64,000 bases of DNA. Origin: Anarhynchus alexandrinus (taxonomy: Eukaryota; Chordata; Aves; Charadriiformes; Charadriidae). How positions within the stretch are numbered: the first letter of the stretch is position 1; each line of letters begins with the position of its first letter. Shown here piece by piece: positions 48,209-61,100 of the stretch. The DNA lies in the NCBI GenBank assembly GCA_008711295.1, contig VUYV01000191.1, positions 1,554,740 through 1,618,739 of the forward strand, given 5' to 3'. A model generated the notes under the pieces. The model searched no databases and was not told the DNA's origin. It saw nothing but the letters and a program-made list of their open reading frames with translations. The position numbers and the translations under genes were made by a program.

Positions 48209-48283
48209 CCTTTTGTCACCTGCGTACTTATAGAAGCCCTTCTTGTTGTCTTTGACATCCCTGGCCAGATTCAATTCCATTTG

Positions 48284-51200
48284 GAATTACTATATGCTGC
48301 AAAGACCATATATGCTAGGAAATCTTATGGAATCACTTATATAGAGTAATTTTATTTACCAGAGAGAAGAGGAAGCAATGAAACTTAACCAAGGTTGTAA
48401 ACCACACGTTGGTGCTCTATAAAAGGGTGGGGGGCAGGGATGGCTGTGATCTTAGGGACTTAGCATCATCCTGAACTGTTGATGATTGTCACAACTTCCT
48501 TGAAACCGAGTGGATATTGTAGGAACTGTGGTGTTTTGAAGTGTCCCTGGTCTGATAACTGTAAGATTAAAAGAACTGCAAAGGAATACAGCAGTTTTTC
48601 TTTACGTCACCAGCAAACTATTAGTTTACTTTCCCATTCTCTGAATATTATATTACAGACAAGTCAATATTATTCTGGAGTTTATAAGTCTATATTAATA
48701 TATTATATAAATAATTTAGGACATATTTAGTTATGAGATATATTTAGTTATAAGATTTCCAGTGCAAAATGAAATGCTATGAAGCTGTTCCTTTCATACT
48801 GAAAGAAAGAATTAAATTGAAACTGTAGAGAAAAACAAAGCCAAATTCTCTGTGTATTCTTCTTTGGGGTTGTTGTCCCACTTACACTTTATGCTCTGGC
48901 ATTTTCCAGATTGCCACACAGGTAGGCATATAAAAGTATGGCCCCAGAACCGCCAAGATTTAAAGATGATGTTGATCTAAATCTGAGGAGTAGGAAACAC
49001 ACCATATTGAAGTTTCTAGAGATTTTGTACTTCTGATAGTCACACTTCAAAGCGCTCCTAGTTCAGGGTTTTCTACAGAAGCAGAAGGTACCCAATCTGG
49101 AATGAAAATGACTTCTTACTGAATTCCAAATAAATGCTGTAGATCTTCACCTCACGTTACCCTGATATTTTGGTTCTATTGTCAACATTCTAACATGCTG
49201 TTGTACTTGAGCTTCTACTTGGTGTGGAATTAGGCAAATTATGGGGGGGGGGTTCACATTGTCATTACACAAATAAGTTTGGACCTCAATAAAAAGTGAG
49301 ATGACTCTGTATTAGAGAGCCATAAAACTGTTCCAACTAAAAGTTTTGTCTTTATTAAGAAGACCAGGTAATGAAGTAGTTTCTTCATTATACCGTTCCT
49401 ACAGTGAAAGAAAACCTTTAAGCAGTTATCACAATGCTAACAGGTTTCATAGGCCTTGAAATCTTGGTATTCAAAAGTTCACTGAAGTCCCAATGTACGT
49501 AGGATTTGAAAACAAATTTTGAAGTCAATACAAAGTTCCATTTTCTTGGGAATAATCATTGCCTTTCAAATTCAAAAGCAACTGCCTAGGGATCTCCTAT
49601 TTGTTATTAATATTTTAGATAGCCCTTTTTTCTTCAACTATGTATTTTATCACAAATGATTTTTCGATAAGAAAGAATACCTAATACAGAACGCACCCCT
49701 GTCCCACTAGTTTCAGCAGCCATTAAGGTGGAACAGATACAACCCACATCATTCCTCATGGCACGGTGATATTACAGAGAAGCGGTTTCTTTCTCACAGC
49801 CACCAGCTGCTGTATGAGAGCTGAAGGGCTTCTCAGAATCCCTTAACCTTATGTTTCCTTATCTGCAGTTCATTTTCATGCCTGATTTCCCAGAATTTCC
49901 TTAACATTTTCAGAAGGACGTCATTCACCCACTGGTTGTAGATGGATTTGGATTCATAACTCTTCTGAAAAGTGAAAGTGATGCGATTCTCCATACCCAC
50001 CAACGCATGATATTGTCAGATGATAAATATTCTTCTCATCAAAATACAGTGGAAGAACTGAGTCCTCCCATCCACCAGAAAACTCTGAACCAAATTAAGG
50101 CTGAACATTCTGGATGCTCTTTCGCAAAGATAAAAAAATGGGACTAGCCATCTGGCACCTCTTGAGGCTCTTCAAACACAGAGAAATTTTGCTGGAGAAA
50201 GCCTAGCTGTCTTCTGAAGTCTTCTAAGGATCTGTTTGTGGGTTTTTGTTGTGGCATTTTTTGTTGGTTTTTTTTTTAATGGATTTATACCATTTCTCTG
50301 TATTTTAGATGAGTGGCCGTATTCTGAACGTCAGCAGAAAATTACTGGAGGCTTCTGCTTTACAAGATCCTTGATGCCCTGTTGAGGAACCTTGTCCATA
50401 TTGCAGAGAGGCATTTGGTGAGGGCTCAGTTGTGCTCATTATTGGTTCCCCAGTTGCAGCTGGGACATGTGTGGACTAGAATCGTGCTGGGAATCCTCAG
50501 CACCTGCCCTGTGCTGGGAATGGTTGCTCTCTCTTTGTATGAGGCGCCAGTTTTCACCTCTTGTGTCAAGCTAGAACTGATTAGTGGTAATCTCTGGGTT
50601 CATGGTCAGTTGTTAGTTAAGAATTCAGTGGGAGCCAGTGCTTCATTCAGGGGAAGGCCTTAGGAAGCTCAAAATGGCTGCTGTCTACAGAGTTTGAAAC
50701 CATGCTCCATCCCTTTTGGTGCGCTGTTGCAGAGTTTAAGAGTCATAATTGTAAAATAAGCTCAGCTGACTATCACACAATTACTTTCCTTTATTCACAC
50801 TGTAGCTGAAAAACAGGCCCTTTTTTATGTCATGCTTTCTTGCAAATAAGAAGATTATTACATTTTTAAGATTGGACAAACAGGGTATGTACTGTAGTTA
50901 CGGACAATACTGAGTAGAACAAAGAATAAACGTAAGCCTATGACTGAGTAGGTTCTGTATAAATACAGAAATGACACTCGTCATAGCAAGTGGTTCATGC
51001 TAACCAGGAGCTGCTGGAGGTCATATTTGAGATATTATGCAAATTCCAAACTCAAAAATACAGACTATGAAATAATAATTAATTACATGTGCACTTTGAT
51101 TAAAGATTAAATCTCAGTTTTAAAAAAATCATGTATTTATATTGCCTGATATAATTAGGCACTCACCTAAAAGGCCAAACTTAGAACTGCCTATTATGAC

Positions 51201-54200
51201 CTAGCAAACCTGTGGGAGAGCTTGACACGTGTTTAGCAATCATGTTTTTGTGTTCATCAGAAAAAAATCATTTTAAAACAATGTGGGAGGGGCAGTCCTT
51301 ATCTTTAAGGCAACTGTTGGGTAATTGACCTCCTTTAGCATTTAATTTCTCAAGCCTCTAGGAAGCTTAATTTTGAACATCAAAGAGGTACCTGTGGAAG
51401 AAACTGTTCCAGACTGGTGAGTAAACAAATTAGAGTTAATAGGGTCATTAGCTTTGTGGTAAAATTTCAAACTGGGTATTCCTCACTAAGGGATGTAAAT
51501 GTCAATGTTTTTAAGTCTTCTAAAATATAATTAGACATGGAACTTGAATACGAATGTTATGTATCCTATTAGCAAACAATGTTTTCCATACTCTGGGCAT
51601 TATTTTATTAACATGAGGGAATCTGTTGTTCTGGTCCTACGCATTGCTTGTGAGACAATTGGAAAAGAAAAAAGGTACAAAGCTGCTAAGTCAGTACTAC
51701 ACTGTAAACATTAAGGATGCTGTATGTTCTGTATAGTATAGAACATGCTAGCTAGTTACCTTTAGCTACCTTAGCTGGAGCTCTGTTTAACCCTTAGATA
51801 TCTATGTAGGAGTAGAAGAGCTTTAAAAACCCAAAAAACAAACACACGCACCCACAAAAAAAAAAAAGGCACAAAAAGACAACTTACATTTTCTCATTGG
51901 GATGATGGATGATCTTCTCATTTACTTTCTCTTGGTTCTATGGCTACATAAAGAGATAATTGCTGATTGAATTTGAAACAGAGAATGCAGCAAATTCAAT
52001 TCCTACATCCTCTCATTTCACTTCTTGCACAATACTGAAGTCTTTTATTCAATTATCCTTGCATATGGTAATAGAAATACTGCTCCCTTTCTTCCACCGA
52101 GCTCTGACAAGTTGCTAGTCCGCCCACATTTCCACACCTTTTCCCACATACCTACCTGCAGGCTATGCACTCTCTCATATCTATTTCCCCTGAAATTCTC
52201 CCTGCTAACCCTTCCCGGCAGCAGCAAGCTCCTGGGATTGAGGGTTCTCAGAGCAAGTTCCCTTTTTCACTTTGTAATCCTAGGAAATTTAAAACGGTGG
52301 GGTTTATGCTGTCTCTACCAGCTCAGTACTCAGCAATGGCTTCTTTTTAATCCAGAAAATCGGCTGCTGCTACGAGTGTCATCGTTTAAACTGGTAGAGA
52401 GGAGAATTTCCTCATAAGGAAGCAAGTGACATCAGGTCAGTCTGACAGTTTGTGGAATACGGACTGATGGACTGATTGGCAACACCACGAATGCCTTTAG
52501 CGTAGAAGGAAATGAAATATTTGCTGGAAGTGCCAAAGGAGAATTGCAGAAAATATTTAGACTGGAAAACTGCAGATGGGCGAGCACATCCAGTGGTGAA
52601 CCACCTCCTCCCTGTGAAAACTGATTTGTACCAGCAGGGTCTGAGTGAGTGCTACAGTGAATTCTACCAAAAAAAAAAAAAAAAAAAAGGGAGGGTGGGG
52701 GAGAAGAGAAAGGCATTTTAAATAATTGATCATAGCTCTATCTGTGGTTACAAGCATCGGAGTCTTAAGTCATTAGCCTGAAGGAGCAAAGACTTTAAAA
52801 AATATTAACTCTCCACTATAAATATAATTATGACGTTTAAGAAGAAAAATCTTTTTTCCCCATTTGGCTATCATAAATCATTTTGTTGTGATAATCTTGG
52901 GCAGTGGGTTGATTTTAATCTTTTAATCTCCCATTCTCCCTCAATAGCAACAATTTCTTTTTGCTTAAGTAACACCAATAAAAGTAAAAAAAAAACCAAA
53001 AACCCTCAAATGCTTTTTATGTAATGTGGATCATGTTTAAGTGATGTTTTGTAAAAATCCTTGTCCATTAGAAGGGAGCTTTTTGCACTCGGCAAGTTGT
53101 TACGACAGAGTTTTTTGCAAAGTGGTTCTAGTTACTGTTTGTTGTTGGTCTCTAACAATGTGCTTCAAATAAGAATCTTTAGTTTACCTCCATAAAAGTG
53201 TCTCATAGAGTTTTATAAGCATTCATTTTTAAATAACCATTAGTTTTATTTCAACCTCCTACAGTGTTTTTGGTAGAATGTTACTATTTTCACACAATAT
53301 TAATTTATTTCCCACTGTAATCCAGAGTATTAGATGAGTGTGACTGTCTCCATTTCGCTATCTTAACTCACGGAGACAATACCAAATCAAGATCACATAA
53401 TATATCTATGTCAAATTTGGGATGATATGCAGATCTCCTAATCTCGCTTCCTATGTGTATTGAAGGGTAAGACTCATTTAACCTAACTTAAGCCATACCA
53501 AATTTAGGCATCTGTTCTTCCTTCTATAGCCAAGACCGAGACAAGCGCCTCCAGGGGATGCACCATCCCATCACAAAACATCGACAAATAAAGTTTGGCA
53601 AGAGAAATCATGGTAGAAGGTTATTTGCCCTTCCACTATCCTGGGCTTCTGCACTGCCCCGTGAAAATGTTTCATGGTCCAGTACGTCTTGCCCGTGAAT
53701 GTAGTAAGGGAACGAGACTGTTGCTTCGACTATACTGATTTCTTATGCTTTGATTGAAACCTTGAGCGTGAAGTATTCTAAAAAAATCCTTCCCTTCCTT
53801 ATTTTAGAATTGTTGAAACTACACCACTCATCCGGACGTAGTGGCAATGCTACTTTCCAAACTTCAAATAAAAGCAAATATAAACAGAATAAACAGTGCA
53901 ATCTGCATATTAGATGGGTAAAAAAGTACATTTCTAAGATTTTTGTTGATTTCAAAATAAGGTATTTGTTTAAACACCTGTGAAACTATTTTAATTATTT
54001 TTTTTTTTAGGGAGCAAAAGAGCAGGCAGATGCAAATACTCATTTCTAAAAAACTAAGCACAAAATAGAACTTGCAATATAGTCCCTTCTACGTGGATTG
54101 ACATAGCTGTCACATCCTCTCTGCTTTATAGGCCTTAGGCTTGTAAAGGATGTCCTCCTGAAAAAATCCTGAACTATTCAATAGAAACTAAAGGAATAAG

Positions 54201-54210
54201 ACTAAGGAAT
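48284..54210. other. Unique DNA with homopolymer runs, no gene seen
   Basis: No coding or transposon family was recognised. A G10 run lies at 49243-49252, an A-rich patch at about 51855-51868 and a pure A20 run at 52669-52688. The stretch 50370-50690 is GC-richer than its surroundings and may be a diverged repeat, but I cannot name it. Confidence 0.55.
52669..52688 (+). repeat. A20 homopolymer
   Basis: Twenty consecutive A followed by GGGAGGGTGGGGG. No gene-like sequence lies upstream to suggest a retroposed transcript, and no flanking duplication is visible. Confidence 0.95.
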
Positions 54211-54606
54211 AGTTGGGGCTGTTCAGCCTGGAGAAGAGAAGGCTCCGGGGAGATCTTATTGCGGCCTTCCAGTCCCTAAAGGGGCTACAGGAGAGCTGGG
54301 GAAGGACTTTTTACTGGGGCATGGAGTGACAGGACGAGGGGGAATGGCTTCAAACTGGAAGAGGGCAGGTTTAGATTGAACATTAGGAAGAAGTTTTTCA
54401 CTTTGAGGGTGGTGAGGCACTGGCCCAGGTTGCCCAGAGAGGTTGTTGAGGCCCCATCCCTGGAGGTGTTGAAGGCCAGGCTGGACGTGGCCTTGGGCAA
54501 CCTGGTGTGGTGGGAGGTGTCCCTGCCTATGGCAGGGGGGTTGGAACTCGATGATCTTCAAGGTCCTTTCCAACCTAAACCATTCTATGATTCTATGATT
54601 CTATGA
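54211..54606 (+). mobile_element. Young CR1 LINE copy, 5'-truncated
   Basis: A 396-bp plus-strand copy starts at AGTTGGGGCTGTTCAGCC and ends with three tandem TTCTATGA units. It carries the ORF2 C-terminal blocks [41 protein letters not shown] and [13 protein letters not shown] 2-nt deletion at about 54284 in the GGGGGCC run breaks the frame seen in its relatives. Very similar to 47755-48208 and to the reverse complement of 22677-23087. No reliable target duplication is visible. Confidence 0.94.
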
Positions 54607-57600
54607 AGACCAGATGGAATTTATTCCAATAACTGTTAAAATTTAATACACAAAAGGACCCCCTTTCATTCAACTTGGTAGAAAGTGAGAAGAGTTCCAT
54701 CGCTGGAATGTTTTAATCATACATAAATGGGTCAAACAAAGTCATGAAGAATGTAACTTTCTATTGCAATTTTTAACCTATTCCCAAACATTTTTCATGG
54801 CTTTTTCTTTCCCATGTCTGTTGTTGATCCCTATCTAAGGGGTTATGTCAGACCACACTGGAAAGGTCTGACACCAGAGGGGGCAGAGGTGCTATTCCAC
54901 GTCTTCAGCACATCATCCGCTGGGTAGCCTGACACATGTAATCAGGAGGGGTGGTCTTGCATTAACCTTTTTCCCTCTCGGAGGGTAAAATGATAATGAA
55001 ACAACAAAAACAGATATTAGGCAAGGAGAGCACAATTCTTGTGATTATGGCCAAGAATGTGAGGGAGGGGGATGTCTTAGTGCGGACTTTCAATCAGCCA
55101 TTACTGATTTAAATAATAAGTGGAGGAGATGTAAATGTAAGTAGATGTGAACCCAGACACGTGCCTGAAGATAACGCCTCGAGCAGGAGTCCGTTAAGGA
55201 CAGGAGTTGGTTACGTTTGTTCTTACGACGGGCTACCACTTGGCAGACAAGCGGCTTTCCCCCAAGAACGCTAAAAATGTAATTATTTGGTGACTTGATT
55301 CAGTTGACACCCTCGGGGAGACTCATTCAGGCAAGCAACGGAAACCCCAGAATCTAACAGTTGTGAACAGCTACAAGATGTGATGTTTTGCCTAATGCTG
55401 CCTCTGCTGAGGCACGATGTGCATAACAGCAGCTTACAAAGCCTCATGTTACGTGGTGGTAGCAAAAAGGAGAAAAATGCTCATCCACTTGCTTCTGTGG
55501 CTTTATTTTCTGGGGTTTTTTGGCATGTTTCTACCAGTAAGAAACTACTTCTCCGCAACAGCTCCATTACAGCTCTTAGTAATCAGGCAAAATGCGAAGA
55601 TCAATTATTTGGTGGAATGACAGAGCAGACAGCTCAAACGGCATGAATAAAAAAGCAGCCACGACTAAATTTGTACATACTGAGTTAAAAGCAAATAAGA
55701 ATCTGGCTACTATGGAATTCACCCCTTGAAAGAAGCGATAGTGTCAGTTAGCTCAAAAAAGCAAAGATAAGAGTAAAGCAAAATTGCACGGGCAAAAGAC
55801 TATTTCTCAAAAGCTGCGTGTTGCGAACATGATGTAATGTTAATGGCTCTCCTTTGTTTTGTCCCTTTGACAATTTGGGCACGTCAAAGGTTGCATTTAT
55901 ACTGCATTTACATCAGTGCATTTCGAACACCAAAGCCCTGGGCATCTCGGGACGTTTTCAAGCTTTTTTTTTTTTTAACCTGAATTAAAGTAACACTGTA
56001 AATTAATATAAAAAAAATAATCAATCATTATTAATTATCCGTTAAAGCGATGTCTGCACATTCTTATACTCTAATCTTCATTAACGTGTAGGAAAGCAAA
56101 TATCCCAGAGGATGTGCTGCATGTGTTGCCATGTTTTACTCGTGTCTCTCCGGATTTCTTAACAGCTCAAAAAATAGGCTTCTTCAACGGGAAGCGTGTG
56201 CCACCAGGGCCTTTTATCCCCACGCTTCAGATTCAATCAAAAGGCACAGTCTGAGCAGCCACGGGCCAAAGCGAGATTCATCTGGTTACATCTCTGACCT
56301 GGTGATACCCCTCCTGAGTGCCTCTGCAGCACTCGAGCCATCTCCTGTAGGACTTGCCGCCGATCACATTCAGGTGTGCCCGTTGTAAAGCACCTTTCTT
56401 TATGCCAAGTGGGGTTTGTTTCGTTTTTCATCACTCCTTTATATGAAAATCATAACAGCGTGTCACTGACTACTCCCAGCAACAGTATCTCCTATAAATA
56501 TCATAAATAGCTTCGGTATTTACTTGCCACACGTCACCCAAACCACACATGTGTTGCTTGATTGTACATAACGGCAGTTTGAAATTGTTTTCTTATCATA
56601 GTTTGAAATACTTGATTCAAAAGGAAGGAAACATGTATGATGGCATATAATGAAAGGAAATAAAGGCTGCATAGAATCTTTTTGTTCTTTGGGAAAAAAA
56701 CTGGCATATAAATAGTGGATACAAAATTCTTGAGATTCGTAAACTGTACTATAAAAACAGATCTTGAAAACTGAAGTAGGCACACCACTGTGTTCAGGCT
56801 TAATTATATTTCTTCTTATGGATAACTGATATGGAAAGATCTATAGCGTGCTCGTGTCACACAGGCTCAATAGCCTACGTAAAAGTGTAATGTGGTCGAC
56901 AGTCCCCCAAACGCCCCGGTCAGATTTCATCATGTTGAACCTTTGCAGTTTGAGGTACACAGGAACTCTGCAGACTCCAGTCACCAACCTGGAGTTTTTA
57001 CTCCTCTGGCACACTGACTGGCATCCACGTGCTCTGTCTGCTGAGATTCCGGGTCCTGCAGAGCTGGGGGTTTCTGACATCTGGGTCCAACCCAGCACTT
57101 CCCAGGTAACTTAACAGAGACTTTCCAGAACTAACAGCCTTTGTGATCACTCTGGTTTTACAGCTCACTTCTTCAGAGGTGTTAGTGGAAAGAGGGAGAG
57201 GTTTGAGCTTTGGATAAATTCCAAAAAACTTATCAAAAAGTGTTTCACTTCAGTTCATATAACCAATAAAGACGTAGCATGAAAATAATGAACACCTAAT
57301 AGTAAACACTTTCCTACCCAGATTTCCTTTTGTTCTGGAGAATTTTGCGTTTAAAATCATATTCCTTTGAGGAACTCAGTATTTTTGCTTTCTTCCCCTT
57401 GGCTTCTCCAAACATAAACCCTATTGAAATTTATAATTTCCATTTTCTTTTGTCTGGTGATTCCGTAATCAGATTAATTACATAATCAATGCTTTTGCTT
57501 ATCCCACTCACGTTTAAAATCCATTGATAGGTCAACCCAACAGAAGAAGTTTAATTGCTTTGCCCATGTTCTGCATGGTATCCATTTTATTGCTGGTCCA

Positions 57601-57812
57601 AAAACATTGAAACAACATGACATTGCTACGATTACCAGAGATGCTACTTTCCCTTTTTAAAAAGTCTCTGGAAAGAAGCTAAATCCATAGATGACAATTT
57701 TACAAGATTAAATAGCAAATTGAGTCACAAACATTACTTCATACGAGTAAAAATGGAGCGCTCTCGGATTCTCCATAGCTCTATGCCAGTTCTCTTCCCT
57801 GAAGGATACTGT
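54607..57812. other. Unique DNA, no gene seen
   Basis: No family recognised. Overlapping short open frames on both strands near 56841-57114 precede a CAG/GTAACT splice-donor-like string, but there is no supporting acceptor, partner exon or domain. Confidence 0.55.
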
Positions 57813-58108
57813 TCATAGAATCATAGATCATAGAATTATAGAATCATAGAATTGCTGAGGTTGGAAGGGACCTTTAAGATCATCAAGTCCAACCATTAAC
57901 CTAACCTGACAAAACCACTCTAAACCATGTCCCCAAGTACCACATCTACCCTTTTTTTAAACACCTCCAGGGATGGCGAATCCACCACCACCCTGGGCAG
58001 CCTCTTCCAATGTTTAATAACCCTTTCAGGGAAAACTTTTTCCTAATATCCAATCTAAACCTCCCCTGGCGTAACTTGAACCAATTTTCTTCTCGTCCTC
58101 TGTTCACT
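57813..58108 (-). mobile_element. CR1 3' fragment with expanded terminal repeat (CR1-Y-like)
   Basis: About 296 bp in reverse orientation. The 3' tail shows four ATCATAGA/ATTATAGA-type units, one of them shortened, followed by GCTGAGG, GGTTGGAAGGGACC, AACCATTAACCTAACCTGAC, ACACCTCCAGGGATGG and TCCTAATATCCAATCTAAAC blocks. It is 5'-truncated and non-coding. Shares variants with the scrap at 33620-33718. Confidence 0.92.
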
Positions 58109-61100
58109 CTTTAACGTGTCAAAGAAATGGGGGGGAGGTGTGTTTGATTGCTTTTTCACTTAAGCACTGATTGTGATTTTACATCAATACGTGTCCTGTA
58201 AAATCTGCAGTACTGAAGATGAACACATTTCTAGCCCACAACATAAACCCACTGTGATACCACCATACCCATTCAGCCTCTTAGGTCCAAATGTGCAGTT
58301 ATCACTGGGTAGTCAGGGGACACCAAATGTCTGTGGTATCCCTCCTAATGAGGAGGTCTGTGGGATGATACTGTGAATCCCACATCATTTTAAACTCTTC
58401 AGAGCCTTCCTCTGTATGAGCATGAATTCCCTACCGTACCTTGACAGATCTAGGCTCTCAGTGACCTTTGGCTTCAAAGAGCAGCCAGCTTGACAAGTAA
58501 CACTGCCCCAAAACTGCGTCTGGCCACGAGGTTCCAAAAGGCTGAATTCAATTTGTATACTTAGAGCCTTCTATATTCTTTAATTTCTGAAAAAAAAAAA
58601 TACTGAACTGCTCCCCCAAAACATTTTGTGTCATTATCAGAATTGTAAAAGCGTGGCATCTTTATTAATATACCACTTTGGTTTTGGATTGTGGAACAGT
58701 TGCAGCTGTGGCTGTTCAGCCCTAGGTCTTCATGCCAAGATGAAGACCAAAATACAATTAAAGGGGTGGAGTGGAGAAAAGAAAGAAAAGAAAAAAAATA
58801 TAATTTGGGCATTGATAACAGTACAAATATTCAAAAGTATGCTCATTAAATGAAACTCAGTAAGTTGTCTTAGTGACAACAGTAACCACTAAGTTACTCT
58901 ATTCAAGTGTGAAGCATCTCTGCAAACTCCTTTTGATGTTTATCTTTATTCTCACACTTAAATTGTTAAAAGGATGAATCATCATTATGATTCATACAAT
59001 ATCTTTCACCCGATAAGTCTACAAGGTATGAATTTTCACAGCCTTGTGTCAGTTTTGATAGTAATAATACAAAATTTTCATATAAATAAATTTTCACTCA
59101 GAGCTGACCTATAGACCAAATTGCCAACCTATTTTTTGTTTTACAAAATTATGGTTTTGTGGTATTCACCTCTTGAGGACAGTAGGCCACAAGCTTTGAT
59201 CTCACCAGCTTCAAGGTGAGAAAAAGAAACTGATTTACAGTATATGAAATGAATTGGTGATGTCTGTATTCCCAGAACTCCCGGTTTACTAATGGCAGTA
59301 TCCCAAAACCACTACCAGAGGTGCTCCCATGCTAGAAATCCAGAAACAGATTGGGACCTTGATTAACTGGACTACGGAGCCACATGTCTTCAGCTTATAA
59401 GAGTGGTCCCTTCAGGGGGAGAACACATTGGCTTAATACAGTATAATTTATGCTATTCCTATTCATCTTTTGAAAAGATTATTGCAATCTCAAAGCTGTC
59501 AATCTGGCATTTTCGTAAGAACTAAATCAGTTTTTAAAAAGTCAGAAAGTTGCTTTCTCTGTTTCTCTCCTTTTGATTGATTATCTATGGTTCCACAGCA
59601 TATTACGTGATCACAGCAATGTTCTTTGGAGATATAATCATCAAAGAGCATTACTCAGCTGGGGAAGTACATGTGAGGGGTGTAAATAATGAAACAGAAC
59701 AGGGGGCCATTAAATACATTTTTTTTGTTTTCTGTGTTTGGAAGCTTGTTTACAAGGTAGGGGGTATGCTGTTTAAAAAAAAAAAAAAGGGCAAAAAAAA
59801 AAAGCGAGACTCTTAAATTGTACCAACCAATCCATCTGTTCAGATTTGGAGCCCTGCAGACCTGGCAAACCTTGAAGGTTTATCAGTGTTCATTTTGGCT
59901 CTCCGAGGTGTGCGCGTTCCCAGTGGCTCAGAAAGCTCTAGTTTATGTGTTAGGAAGTATATTCCCAAAGCAGATGTTTGATTTTTAAAATTATACGGAC
60001 CTCGTAATCCAAGTTATATCGTGCAGGAGATTTTATACAGCCTATTTCTGTGCAGCACATCAGATATAAAAGATTGAAACCGTCAATTAACGATTGGTTT
60101 AGAGGGGAGAAGAGAGCGGGAAGCCAAGTGTTCAAACATGTATGCCCACGACTTGTAGCAGAGTTGAAAAGTAACTGATTGTGTATGGATAATTGCCGTG
60201 ACTCGGTCTGGCAGACCCCTATTGTTATCAAAGTTGCAAGGCTGCCTCTTAAACTGCTCAAACATGGGTCTCCAGCATTCGTGTCAAGAAAGGCCAGCTG
60301 CTCCGTTAAAATTCACCGCCTGTTTGTTGAAAAATTTATATCTTCTTTCTGTGTCTCTATTCCCGTTGTTTTGGGGTTTTTTTTTTAAGAAAACGGTTCC
60401 ACAGTTTTCTTTCTGATGCAAGCTTCTGTCGCTAATCTGAAGGGTCTGATACTGACTCACCTGATACGGGCCTGATATTACTTTTATACCTGTATAAAAT
60501 AAGCTTCGTTAGGAGCAATCCCTACAGAAGTCATTGATTCCTGTTTACACGGTAGCTCTCTCCCATTCTTTCCGTTTACAGGCACTTTGTGTACAAATTG
60601 TGTCCAAACTAAATTAACTTGGCCTAAGTGAAATTTTAAGGAGATTTTACGAGTGAAAATCAGACCCGTTAGAGTTGAACAGTAAAAACAGTGCAAGTGA
60701 GAGCAGAATAAAGGTGACTGCACAGACCACTGCTGTCAATGTTCTAATCATTTAGAAAACCGGACAGGTACGAAGCCCTTGAGGAGACTTGAAAGCAAAA
60801 TTCATAGAAGCCAAGGCTTTGTTATCCTGAATAAGAAATATGAAGAGGCAGGAGAAGTGGGATGTGCGTGTCTGAATGTAAATATGTGGCTGTTTGAGTG
60901 GATTACTGCTACTGTCATGCTCTAAACAAACCCATAAAGTTGGTAAACTAGAGTGTATTTACTTGACTGACTGAGGTTAAATTAACTAAAATATAGATGT
61001 AAAGATTTTTCATTGTGGACCTACAATCTCAACTTTTGACTTCTGTGTTTGTCAGCCTAACATTGTCACTTATTTGTAGGATTTTAGCTGATGTGGTTTG

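Larger units (their letters stand above)
47101..48283 (-). mobile_element. Old CR1, 5' part, interrupted (right arm of compound)
   Basis: Two reverse-oriented pieces (48283 down to about 48209, and 47754 down to 47101) read as consecutive ORF2 sequence: first [18 protein letters not shown], then after the insertion GNVSPLL, AEVRNAFFASV, RPLSIIF, EDWRKLNVIPIF, DPGNYKSISLTSVP and finally [14 protein letters not shown]. This fragment lacks a 3' end. CR1 copies normally keep their 3' ends because reverse transcription starts there, so the piece must have been cut off. The adjacent plus-strand insertion at 45461-47099 and a deletion are the likely cause. Confidence 0.85.

Noticed and set aside
52512..52721. 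Possible processed retrocopy ending in A20
   Set aside because: No recognisable mRNA-like coding sequence upstream, no polyadenylation signal in place and no flanking duplication; CR1 machinery rarely retroposes mRNAs in birds.
56841..57114. Candidate exon ending at a CAG/GTAACT donor-like site
   Set aside because: Both strands are open to similar length, no acceptor or partner exon is evident, and no domain is recognised.
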